NCBI GenBank assembly: GCA_023395575.1 | Contig: JAEWZA010000028.1 | Span: forward strand, 1 to 6,884 | Reading direction: 5' to 3' | DNA length: 6,884 bases | Source of the DNA: Bacillota bacterium | GTDB lineage: Bacteria > Bacillota > Clostridia > Acetivibrionales > DSM-1351 | Shown: piece by piece, positions 1 through 5,247 of the stretch | How positions within the stretch are numbered: position 1 is the stretch's first letter | Layout of the letters: every line of letters starts with the position of its first letter | Program-made: the position numbers and the translations under genes | Notes under the pieces: model-generated | Seen by the model: the letters and a program-made list of their open reading frames with translations, nothing else | What the model was told of the DNA's origin: nothing | Databases searched by the model: none

Positions 1-1418
1 CTCCTAATGAAGGTCAAACTTCAGTTAGTACTGACACATCTATTACGCTAAAATTCTCAGGTGGCATTTCATTCAAATCATCACAGCAGGAAACACAAAT
101 TTATATTATTGACAGCTTAAACAGAAAAATAGATATTGATATAAAAACAAGTGACAGCGATAAGCTTGTAATAAAGCCTAAAAACAAATTAAATGAAAAT
201 ACTTTCTACAAGCTATACGTATACAATTTAAAAGATTATAAGGGGGTTATTCTAAAAGCATTTTCTGTGTCTTTTACTACTGGTAATGATAACAATAGCA
301 GATTTACGGATGTTGACAAAAGTCATTGGGCATATAATTCTATATTAGAGCTTAATAATCGAGGAATTATTTCTGGATATTCTGATAATTCCTTTAAACC
401 AAATGAAAGTGTAACACGTTCACAGTTTGCTTCAATGCTGACTAAGACTCTCAATTTGACTACTACAAGTACTAATCAAACCTTTGAAGACATACCTGTA
501 ACAAATTGGGATTATAAGGCGGTTGAGGCAGCGAAGATATACCTGACAGGCTATAAATCTGGAGATGGAAAAATGTATTTCTATGGAAATAAGAGTTCTG
601 TGCGTGAAGATATGGCAGTTGCATTAGTAAAAGCACTGAATTTATCGGTGGTAAGTAATGATAGCAAGCTAAAAAGTACATTTACTGATTATGATAGTAT
701 TTCAAAGAATTTGAGAAGTTATGTTTATACTGCATATGTTAACAATATTATGGTGGGTTCAAACGGAAAATTTAATGCTCAAGGCTCCTTGACGAGAGCA
801 GAAGCAGCTTCACTATTATTAAAGATAGTTGAGAGAACTGAAAAGGTAGCTGTCGACGACTCAAATAAAATTGATAAGGTGGTAGTAAGTGATGCTGATA
901 CTAAAAGTAATGATGCTACTCTAAGCAGCTTGAAATATAATGGTAATAACGTAGAGGGTTTTCAAAAGAATGTAAGCATATACAATGTGGTACTGCCAGA
1001 AGGTACAAAAAATATCCCTAAGGTAACAGCTAAAACAAATGCTTCTAAAGCAAAAGTAACTATTACCCAGCCTGATAAATTACCAGGAAATGCAACTGTT
1101 GTTGTAATAGCAGAAGATGGCAGAACCACTATGACATATAAGATTTATTTCCAGATTAAAGTAAGTAATGATGCAAAACTAAAAAGCTTAAAATATATGG
1201 GGAAGACAATAGATAAATTTGACGGTAACGTTACTTATTATAGTGTAAGGCTTAATGCTAAGGATAGTATTCCCATAGTAACAGCTGCTGCAAAGGATGC
1301 TAATGCAAAAGTAACTATAACTCAGGCAGATAATATACCGGGTACAGCAAAGGTGGTTGTAATGGCAAGTGATAATTCAACAACTCTTACTTATACTATA
1401 TATTTTTTTAATGCCTAA
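1..1418 (+). CDS. SLH-domain surface protein with Ig-like and cadherin-like domains (5'-truncated by the window)
   Basis: The frame is open from the left edge (first full codon at base 3) to TAA at 1416-1418, giving 471 visible residues; the true start is outside. The GTG at 267 is internal, because the protein reads straight through it. Visible residues 1-92 look like an SbsA-type/Big_5 Ig-like domain (PNEGQTSVSTDTSITLKFSG near the start, ending KAFSVSFTTG). Three SLH motifs follow at about 101-152 (RFTDVDKSHWAYNSI, VTRSQFASML), 160-214 (TFEDIPVTNWDYKAVE, VREDMAVALV) and 226-281 (LTRAEAASLLLK). Only the third keeps the full TRAE motif that binds pyruvylated secondary cell-wall polymer; the others read TRSQ and VRED. 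After a short Asp/Ser/Lys linker come two cadherin-like beta-sandwich repeats (about 304-383 and 390-471). By family knowledge the protein is exported and held non-covalently on the cell wall. The left part may hold a signal peptide and further domains or an enzyme. No clear terminator follows. Confidence 0.9.
   Translation, partial: PNEGQTSVSTDTSITLKFSGGISFKSSQQETQIYIIDSLNRKIDIDIKTSDSDKLVIKPKNKLNENTFYKLYVYNLKDYKGVILKAFSVSFTTGNDNNSRFTDVDKSHWAYNSILELNNRGIISGYSDNSFKPNESVTRSQFASMLTKTLNLTTTSTNQTFEDIPVTNWDYKAVEAAKIYLTGYKSGDGKMYFYGNKSSVREDMAVALVKALNLSVVSNDSKLKSTFTDYDSISKNLRSYVYTAYVNNIMVGSNGKFNAQGSLTRAEAASLLLKIVERTEKVAVDDSNKIDKVVVSDADTKSNDATLSSLKYNGNNVEGFQKNVSIYNVVLPEGTKNIPKVTAKTNASKAKVTITQPDKLPGNATVVVIAEDGRTTMTYKIYFQIKVSNDAKLKSLKYMGKTIDKFDGNVTYYSVRLNAKDSIPIVTAAAKDANAKVTITQADNIPGTAKVVVMASDNSTTLTYTIYFFNA
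912..1415 (+). repeat. Two tandem cadherin-like beta-sandwich repeats inside the SLH protein
   Basis: Two copies of about 80 codons start at 912 and about 1170. Both share the pattern DA-x-L-x-SLKY...V-x-Y-x-V-x-L...NAKVTITQ-x-D-x-(L/I)PG-x-A-VVV-A-x-D...TYxIYF. Similarity persists at DNA level: GCAAAAGTAACTAT occurs in both copies, near 1049 and 1306. The copies have diverged enough to look like an old duplication. The fold assignment (Cadherin-like beta sandwich family, common at the ends of clostridial and bacilli surface proteins) is from pattern recognition; a spacer or adhesive role is inferred. Confidence 0.75.
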
Positions 1419-1524
1419 TTCAATATAAAATTTTTACCCAATATCCTCCTATTTTAAGATATCTTACTCCTACAAACATGACATACAATATTTGGACATA
1501 ATTACTGAAAATACAGATTATATA
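1419..1524. other. Intergenic stretch between SLH gene and mtnK promoter
   Basis: AT-rich, with no ORF and no GC-rich hairpin plus T-run that would be a convincing terminator for the SLH gene. It does hold a perfect 12-bp palindrome, TAAGATATCTTA, at 1455-1466. It also holds TATCCTCCTAT at 1442-1452, which is exactly complementary to the mtnK leader Shine-Dalgarno region at 1648-1658. Read-through transcription from the SLH gene therefore cannot be excluded. Confidence 0.6.
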
Positions 1525-1533
1525 TGGTAGAAT
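1525..1533 (+). promoter_or_regulatory. Probable extended -10 promoter for mtnK-mtnA
   Basis: TGGTAGAAT at 1525-1533 fits an extended -10 (TGn + TAGAAT, one mismatch to TATAAT). No good -35 lies 17 bp upstream (CTGAAA at 1505-1510), which an extended -10 can tolerate. A second possibility is TTGGAC (1492-1497) with GATTAT (1516-1521) at 18-bp spacing. Either would give a leader of roughly 150 nt or more before mtnK. This is a motif match only. Confidence 0.45.
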
Positions 1534-1539
1534 AATCTT

Positions 1540-1692
1540 AAAAAAGTAATTAATTTAAATGTTTATCAACCTAGGTTTGAGCTGATTTTGTATTAACAAG
1601 TAAAACTTTTCCGAAATATGAAAATAAGGTTGAGAAATCAAAAATGGATAGGAGGATAGTTCATGCCATTACTTTAATGGATTTTATGAAGT
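1540..1692 (+). promoter_or_regulatory. mtnK 5' leader with competing stems
   Basis: The leader begins just after the putative promoter. TCAACCT (1566-1572) lies in a near-palindrome (AACCTAGGTT, 1568-1577) and is also perfectly complementary to AGGTTGA (1627-1633), so two alternative pairings exist. AGGAGG at 1650-1655 is a strong Shine-Dalgarno sequence but sits 37 nt from the mtnK ATG. Downstream, CCATTA (1666-1671) pairs with TAATGG (1675-1680) over a 3-nt loop, and ATGCCAT (1663-1669) pairs with ATGGCAT (1693-1699), which contains the mtnK start codon; the two stems exclude each other. I see no SAM-I core in it. Regulation by RNA folding or leader translation is inferred. Confidence 0.45.
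1663..1677 (+). CDS. Putative leader mini-ORF MPLL upstream of mtnK
   Basis: ATG at 1663 is 7 nt after AGGAGG (1650-1655), the best ribosome binding site in this region. It opens only four codons (M-P-L-L) before TAA at 1675-1677. It is in the same frame as mtnK, with a second in-frame stop, TGA, at 1687-1689. The TAA overlaps an ATG (TAATG, 1675-1679) that opens a 16-codon ORF in another frame, ending at 1725-1727 inside mtnK. It could act as a translated leader that controls reinitiation at mtnK. It could equally be a relic of an older, longer mtnK N-terminus or a chance occurrence. No homology can be claimed for so short a peptide. Confidence 0.3.
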   Translation: MPLL

Positions 1693-2943
1693 ATGGCATT
1701 GACGGATATGTTTATGTCAAGATTTGATAAATATTTTTTGATGGATTCATCTGATGCAAAAGAGTATGCTTTGGAAAAACTAAGCATATTTAATGCTGGT
1801 GCAGAATTGGAAAGCAAAGAAATAGGGGATGGAAATTTAAACTATGTTTTTCGCGTATGGGACAAAAATTCAAAAAATTCAGTAATAATTAAACAAGCAG
1901 GGGATACAGCGCGAATTTCTAGAGACTTTAAGCTTTCAACGGATCGTAACAGAATTGAAGCTGAATTGCTTGAATTTGAAGGGAAATTAGCTCAAGGGCT
2001 TGTACCGGTAGTATATAAATACGATAATATAATGAATTGCTGCTCTATGGAGGATTTATCTGACTATACCATTATGCGGCAAGCACTAATGCAACACAAA
2101 GTATTTCCCAATTTTGCAGATCAAATAACCACATTTATGGTAAACACATTACTTTTAACTACTGATGTATTTTTAAACCATTTGGAAAAGAAGGAGCTTG
2201 TAAAAAGATATATAAATCCTGAACTATGCGAGATAACAGAGGATTTGGTATATACTGAACCTTTCAATGACTATAAGCACCGTAATGATGTTTACCCTCC
2301 TAATTTAGAATGGGTTAAGAAGGAACTATATGAAGATGATGAGCTTAAATTGGAGGTTTCAAAGCTTAAATTTGATTTCATGACAAAGGCTCAGGCTTTA
2401 CTTCATGGTGATTTGCACACTGGCTCTATATTTATAAATGAAAATTCAATCAAGGTAATAGACCCTGAGTTTGCCTTTTATGGACCGATAGGCTACGATG
2501 TTGGAAACGTAATAGCAAATTTAATATTTGCGTGGGCTAATGCTGATGCTACAGTGCAGAAGGAGCAGGAACGCAGAAACTTCAAGGCGTGGATTGAGAA
2601 AACTATAACAGAAATAATAGATATGTTCAAAGTGAAATTCCTTAAGGTTTGGAGAGAAGGAGCAACAGAAGTTTTAGCAAAAGTTGCTGGCTTTGATGAG
2701 TGGTATTTAAAAACAGTATTACAGGACACCGCTGCAGTTGCAGGACTTGAACTTTGTAGGCGTATAGTTGGAATGGCACATGTTAAGGATATTACTTCTA
2801 TTGAGAATGAAAATGCCAGAATACGAGCAGAACGTATTTGTATATCAATTGCAAAAAAATATATAAGTAATCGTGAAAGCTATATTTCAGGGGAGAATTT
2901 TGTTAACACAATACTTGAGGTTGAATGCAAATTTCCTAGATAA
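1693..2943 (+). CDS. mtnK: S-methyl-5-thioribose kinase (5-deoxyribose kinase activity also possible)
   Basis: Cytoplasmic kinase that phosphorylates 5-methylthioribose with ATP to 5-methylthioribose 1-phosphate. At 416 residues it is near the usual family length of about 400. It shows the aminoglycoside-phosphotransferase-like kinase fold: nucleotide loop EIGDGNLNYVF (43-53), IIKQ with the ATP-binding Lys (65-68), hinge MEDLSD (119-124), catalytic loop HGDLHTGS (238-245, Asp240) and metal-binding DPEFAFYGPIGYDVG (257-271; D257 and E259). The RR pair at 356-357, in CRRIVGMAH, matches the substrate-binding arginines of the family. The start is uncertain: ATG 1693 lacks its own Shine-Dalgarno sequence. 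ATGs at 1708 and 1714 (M6, M8) are alternatives, with conserved sequence beginning around FDKYFLM. mtnA starts 14 bp after the stop, so the two form an operon. Activity on 5-deoxyribose from 5'-deoxyadenosine is plausible but inferred. Confidence 0.95.
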   Translation: MALTDMFMSRFDKYFLMDSSDAKEYALEKLSIFNAGAELESKEIGDGNLNYVFRVWDKNSKNSVIIKQAGDTARISRDFKLSTDRNRIEAELLEFEGKLAQGLVPVVYKYDNIMNCCSMEDLSDYTIMRQALMQHKVFPNFADQITTFMVNTLLLTTDVFLNHLEKKELVKRYINPELCEITEDLVYTEPFNDYKHRNDVYPPNLEWVKKELYEDDELKLEVSKLKFDFMTKAQALLHGDLHTGSIFINENSIKVIDPEFAFYGPIGYDVGNVIANLIFAWANADATVQKEQERRNFKAWIEKTITEIIDMFKVKFLKVWREGATEVLAKVAGFDEWYLKTVLQDTAAVAGLELCRRIVGMAHVKDITSIENENARIRAERICISIAKKYISNRESYISGENFVNTILEVECKFPR

Positions 2944-2957
2944 GGTAGGGGCTAAAA

Positions 2958-4052
2958 ATGGAGAATAAAATGAAAGATGAAACAAAGCAGGTCTACGATA
3001 TGGAAACGGTTATGCTTGATGCTGCTAATAGTGAGTTAATAATTATTAACCAAACTCTGTTACCTGCAGAAACTGTTTACATAAAGTTAAAAACTCAAAA
3101 ACAAATTTGGGATGCTATATATGAATTAAAGGTAAGAGGAGCACCTGCAATTGGCGTTGCTGCTGCTTACGGGATATATCTGGGAGCGAAAGACATAATG
3201 TTCACTGATTATAACAGTTTTTACTCTGAATTTGTTAAGCTTAAGGAGTATTTGGCATCCTCAAGACCTACAGCTGTTAATCTTTTTTGGGCTTTAGACA
3301 GAATGGAGGAGTGTGTTAAAAGGAATAAAAGTAAAGCAATAGAAGATATAAAAGCTGCTTTACTTAATGAGGCTAACGAAATAAAAGAAGAGGATATTTG
3401 GGTTTGCAGAACTATTGGTGAAAATGGACTTACACTGTTAGAACCCAATATAGGAATACTCACACATTGCAATGCAGGCCAACTTGCAACTGCAAAATAT
3501 GGAACTGCGCTTGCTCCCATATATATTGGACATGAAAAGGGCTATAACTTTAAAGTGTTTGCTGATGAGACAAGACCGCTGCTACAAGGTGCAAGATTAA
3601 CTGCTTATGAACTAAGCAAAGCAGGTGTGGATGTAACACTTATATGTGATAATATGGCTTCAATGGTTATGAAGAATGGTTGGGTACAGGCCATTTTTGT
3701 TGGTTGTGACAGGGTCGCTGCAAATGGAGATACTGCAAACAAAATAGGTACTTCAGGTGTGGCTATATTAGCAAAAAATTATAATATTCCATTTTATGTT
3801 TGTGCACCAACTTCAACAATTGACTTAAGCTGTAAGACAGGAAAGGACATTCATATAGAGGAGCGTAAGTCTGAAGAAGTTACCGAGATGTGGTATGAGA
3901 AAAGAATGGCTCCAGAGAATGTTAAAGTCTTTAATCCTGCATTTGATGTAACTGATGAGAAGTTTATAACTGCTATAATTACTGAATATGGTATAGCCAG
4001 AGCTCCTTATAATGAATCATTAAAAGAGATAATGAACTTTCGCAAAAAATAA
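2958..4052 (+). CDS. mtnA: S-methyl-5-thioribose-1-phosphate isomerase
   Basis: Isomerises 5-methylthioribose 1-phosphate to 5-methylthioribulose 1-phosphate; belongs to the eIF2B-like family. At 364 residues it is close to the 353 of the Bacillus enzyme, with a slightly longer N-terminus. Diagnostic segments are VRGAPAIG (59-66), SRPTAVNL (102-109), THCNAGQLAT (169-178) with catalytic Cys171, ADETRPLLQGARLTAYEL (202-219), ICDNMASMVM (229-238), VGCDRVAANGDTANKIGT (248-265) with catalytic Asp251, VCAPTSTIDL (281-290) and NPAFDVT (326-332). All key residues are present. The ATG at 2958 follows AGGGG (2947-2951) by 6 nt; M5 at 2970 is a weaker alternative. It shares a transcript with mtnK. The stop codon TAA lies at the very left edge of the palindromic element that follows, so that element may supply the stop. 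The close relative 5-deoxyribose-1-phosphate isomerase cannot be separated from it by motif alone. Confidence 0.96.
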   Translation: MENKMKDETKQVYDMETVMLDAANSELIIINQTLLPAETVYIKLKTQKQIWDAIYELKVRGAPAIGVAAAYGIYLGAKDIMFTDYNSFYSEFVKLKEYLASSRPTAVNLFWALDRMEECVKRNKSKAIEDIKAALLNEANEIKEEDIWVCRTIGENGLTLLEPNIGILTHCNAGQLATAKYGTALAPIYIGHEKGYNFKVFADETRPLLQGARLTAYELSKAGVDVTLICDNMASMVMKNGWVQAIFVGCDRVAANGDTANKIGTSGVAILAKNYNIPFYVCAPTSTIDLSCKTGKDIHIEERKSEEVTEMWYEKRMAPENVKVFNPAFDVTDEKFITAIITEYGIARAPYNESLKEIMNFRKK

Positions 4053-4292
4053 AAATTCTATCGGTGCGGGAGAATTATCAATGGTTTGTTGCCAAAATAA
4101 TTGCAAGAATTAGTAATGGCTCATCTCAGCATTTTAGCCGTCGCACACATTCACCATCCATGATTCATAGTGTGTGCTTAAACAGACCTCGTGTCTGTTT
4201 TACGGCAAAAATACTTCGCCTCACCAACTAATTTATGCAATTATTTCTAACCCAACTTTCCATTGATAAGCTTCCCACACCTACAATTTTTA
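4050..4292. mobile_element. MITE-like palindromic element (about 220-240 bp) between mtnA and the aldolase gene
   Basis: This gene-free gap is one long imperfect inverted repeat. The arms pair in order: TAAAAATT 4050-4057 with AATTTTTA 4285-4292; GGTGCGGGA 4063-4071 with 4273-4281 (one mismatch); TTATCAATGG 4075-4084 with 4260-4269 (perfect); AAATAATTGCA 4095-4105 with 4236-4246 (perfect); AATTAGT 4108-4114 with 4227-4233 (perfect); and 4129-4141 with 4202-4214 (11 of 13, including GCCGT/ACGGC). The tip carries two hairpins: GCACACA 4143-4149 with 4171-4177, and AAACAGAC 4180-4187 with 4193-4200 over a CTCGT loop. There is no transposase ORF and no certain target-site duplication. The clearest ends are GGTGCGGG and CCCACACC (4063-4281); the AT-rich flank extends pairing to 4050-4292. 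It could be a non-autonomous transposon derivative or a dispersed structured RNA. The second tip hairpin followed by TTTT could also weakly terminate mtnA transcription. Confidence 0.6.
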
Positions 4293-4319
4293 ACTGTGAA
4301 AGTTGTAAGAGAAAAAACT

Positions 4320-4347
4320 TTGATATGAAAATTTAGCTTCTTAATAT
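4320..4347 (+). promoter_or_regulatory. Possible promoter for the aldolase gene
   Basis: TTGATA (4320-4325) and TAATAT (4342-4347) are spaced 16 bp apart, just right of the palindromic element and 33 bp before the aldolase start. This would let the aldolase be expressed even if the element blocks read-through from mtnKA. The region is AT-rich, so chance matches are likely. Confidence 0.35.
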
Positions 4348-4379
4348 ATAGGAATAAAAAATGGGGAGAAATACTATAA

Positions 4380-5075
4380 ATGTCTAAAATGAGTGAATTA
4401 CAATATTTAACAGATTCTGAGGCGCAGGAAGCTATAGTTGAAATTGGAAAAAGAATGTATATGAAGGGTTTTGTGGCGTCAAATGATGGTAACATAAGCG
4501 TTAAAGTTAGTCCAACTACTTTATGGACAACGCCAACTCTTGTGTCAAAGGGCTACATGACCCCTGAGATGCTTGTAAAAGTAAACATTGATGGGGAAGT
4601 TATTTATGGAAAAAATAAACCATCATCAGAGCTAAAAATGCATTTGCGTGTATATAAGGAAAATTCTTCAGTATTGGCAGTTACTCATGCTCATCCTCCA
4701 GTAGCTACTTCTTTTGCAATAGCTGGAATTCAACTTGATAGAGCAATATTACCCGAGGCAATAGTTAATCTTGGTACAGTACCCATAGCTCCATATGCTA
4801 CACCGGGCAGTCAGGAGGTGCCTGATTCAATAGCACCCTTTTGTAACTCTTACAATGCGGTACTACTAGCAAACCATGGAGCCTTGACATGGGGTAAAGA
4901 TGTATTTGAAGCATATTACAGGCTTGAATCTCTTGAATATTATGCAACAGTCCTCATGTACACAGGTAATATAATATGTAAGGCCAATGAACTAAGCGAT
5001 AAGCAAGTTTCACAGCTAATTCAAATTCGCAATAACCTTGGAATTCATTTAGGTGGAATTCCTCCAGTAAGATAA
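4380..5075 (+). CDS. Class II aldolase, FucA/Ald2 type; probable 5-(methylthio)ribulose-1-phosphate / 5-deoxyribulose-1-phosphate aldolase
   Basis: Zinc-dependent aldolase of the class II aldolase/adducin family, 231 residues against about 215 for E. coli FucA. Visible motifs are NDGNIS (35-40), PSSELKMH (81-88) with Glu84 as the expected acid/base, THAHPP (102-107) with metal ligands His103 and His105, and LLANHGALTWG (162-172) with third ligand His166. It matches the fuculose-phosphate aldolase pattern better than MtnB dehydratase, which has a KPSAETLLH and CLHVHT style. Next to mtnK and mtnA the expected reaction is cleavage of the ketose 1-phosphate to dihydroxyacetone phosphate plus 2-(methylthio)acetaldehyde (or acetaldehyde from the 5-deoxy sugar). 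Substrate is inferred from neighbours; fuculose or rhamnulose phosphate cannot be excluded. The ATG at 4380 follows GGGGAG (4363-4368) by 11 nt; M4 at 4389 is less likely. It is separated from mtnA by the 327-bp palindrome-bearing gap. Confidence 0.88.
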   Translation: MSKMSELQYLTDSEAQEAIVEIGKRMYMKGFVASNDGNISVKVSPTTLWTTPTLVSKGYMTPEMLVKVNIDGEVIYGKNKPSSELKMHLRVYKENSSVLAVTHAHPPVATSFAIAGIQLDRAILPEAIVNLGTVPIAPYATPGSQEVPDSIAPFCNSYNAVLLANHGALTWGKDVFEAYYRLESLEYYATVLMYTGNIICKANELSDKQVSQLIQIRNNLGIHLGGIPPVR

Positions 5076-5121
5076 AGTATATAATAAAAATAGTTATCTA
5101 AATGGGTTGCTCACAAGATAT

Positions 5122-5149
5122 TTGTTAAATTAGTATTGGTTTATAGTAT
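5122..5149 (+). promoter_or_regulatory. Probable promoter for the DUF4424-like gene
   Basis: TTGTTA (5122-5127) and TAGTAT (5144-5149) lie 16 bp apart, overlapping TATAGT at 5142-5147. The predicted start of transcription, about 5154-5156, falls exactly at the base of the leader structure that begins with TGCCG at 5156, which supports the call. No terminator hairpin is seen between the aldolase stop (5075) and this point. Confidence 0.4.
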
Positions 5150-5153
5150 AGAG

Positions 5154-5247
5154 TTTGCCGTCAAAAAGGAAATGTACCTCTGCAAAGGGAGGTTCTCTAC
5201 TGATAGTTTCACTATAATTATGTGCCTAAGTCGGCATGGGAGGTTAT
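5154..5247 (+). promoter_or_regulatory. Branched leader RNA candidate before the DUF4424-like gene
   Basis: TGCCG (5156-5160) pairs with CGGCA (5232-5236) to close a multibranch structure. Inside are ACCTC/GAGGT (5176-5180 with 5189-5193, 8-nt loop) and ATAGT/ACTAT (5203-5207 with 5211-5215, 3-nt loop). The closing stem ends two bases before the Shine-Dalgarno GGGAGG (5238-5243). A second copy of GGGAGGTT sits inside at 5187-5194. ACCTC could therefore pair with either the inner decoy or the real Shine-Dalgarno region (GAGGT, 5240-5244). CGGCA can alternatively pair locally with TGCC (5223-5226). The layout fits a riboswitch or translational control element, but I recognise no known class. 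Confidence 0.4.

Noticed and set aside
267..269. GTG start for a separate 383-residue SLH protein
   Set aside because: The frame is open from the left edge with coherent Ig-like sequence, so this GTG is an internal Val codon.
472..681. Minus-strand ORFs (here and near 2493, 3221, 4247, 5351, 5644)
   Set aside because: They lie opposite well-supported genes or the palindrome, lack ribosome sites and show no protein-like motifs.
1540..1692. SAM riboswitch before mtnK
   Set aside because: I looked for the SAM-I core and conserved purine-rich segments and did not find them; no terminator stem with T-run is present either.
1663..1722. 30-bp tandem duplication at the mtnK start (1663-1692 versus 1693-1722)
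   Set aside because: Ungapped identity is only about half of positions; the shared ATG-C-CATT start is better explained as stem arms.
1677..1727. 16-codon ORF overlapping the start of mtnK in another frame
   Set aside because: It lacks its own ribosome site and recognisable features; noted only as part of the leader arrangement.
4380..5075. MtnB (methylthioribulose-1-phosphate dehydratase)
   Set aside because: Same superfamily, but the NDGNIS, PSSELKMH, THAHPP and NHGALTWG segments match FucA-type aldolases better, and no later classical salvage genes follow.
5236..5247. ATG 5236 as start of the DUF4424-like gene
   Set aside because: It has no ribosome site upstream, while GGGAGG lies between it and ATG 5248; starting at 5248 gives a normal signal peptide.
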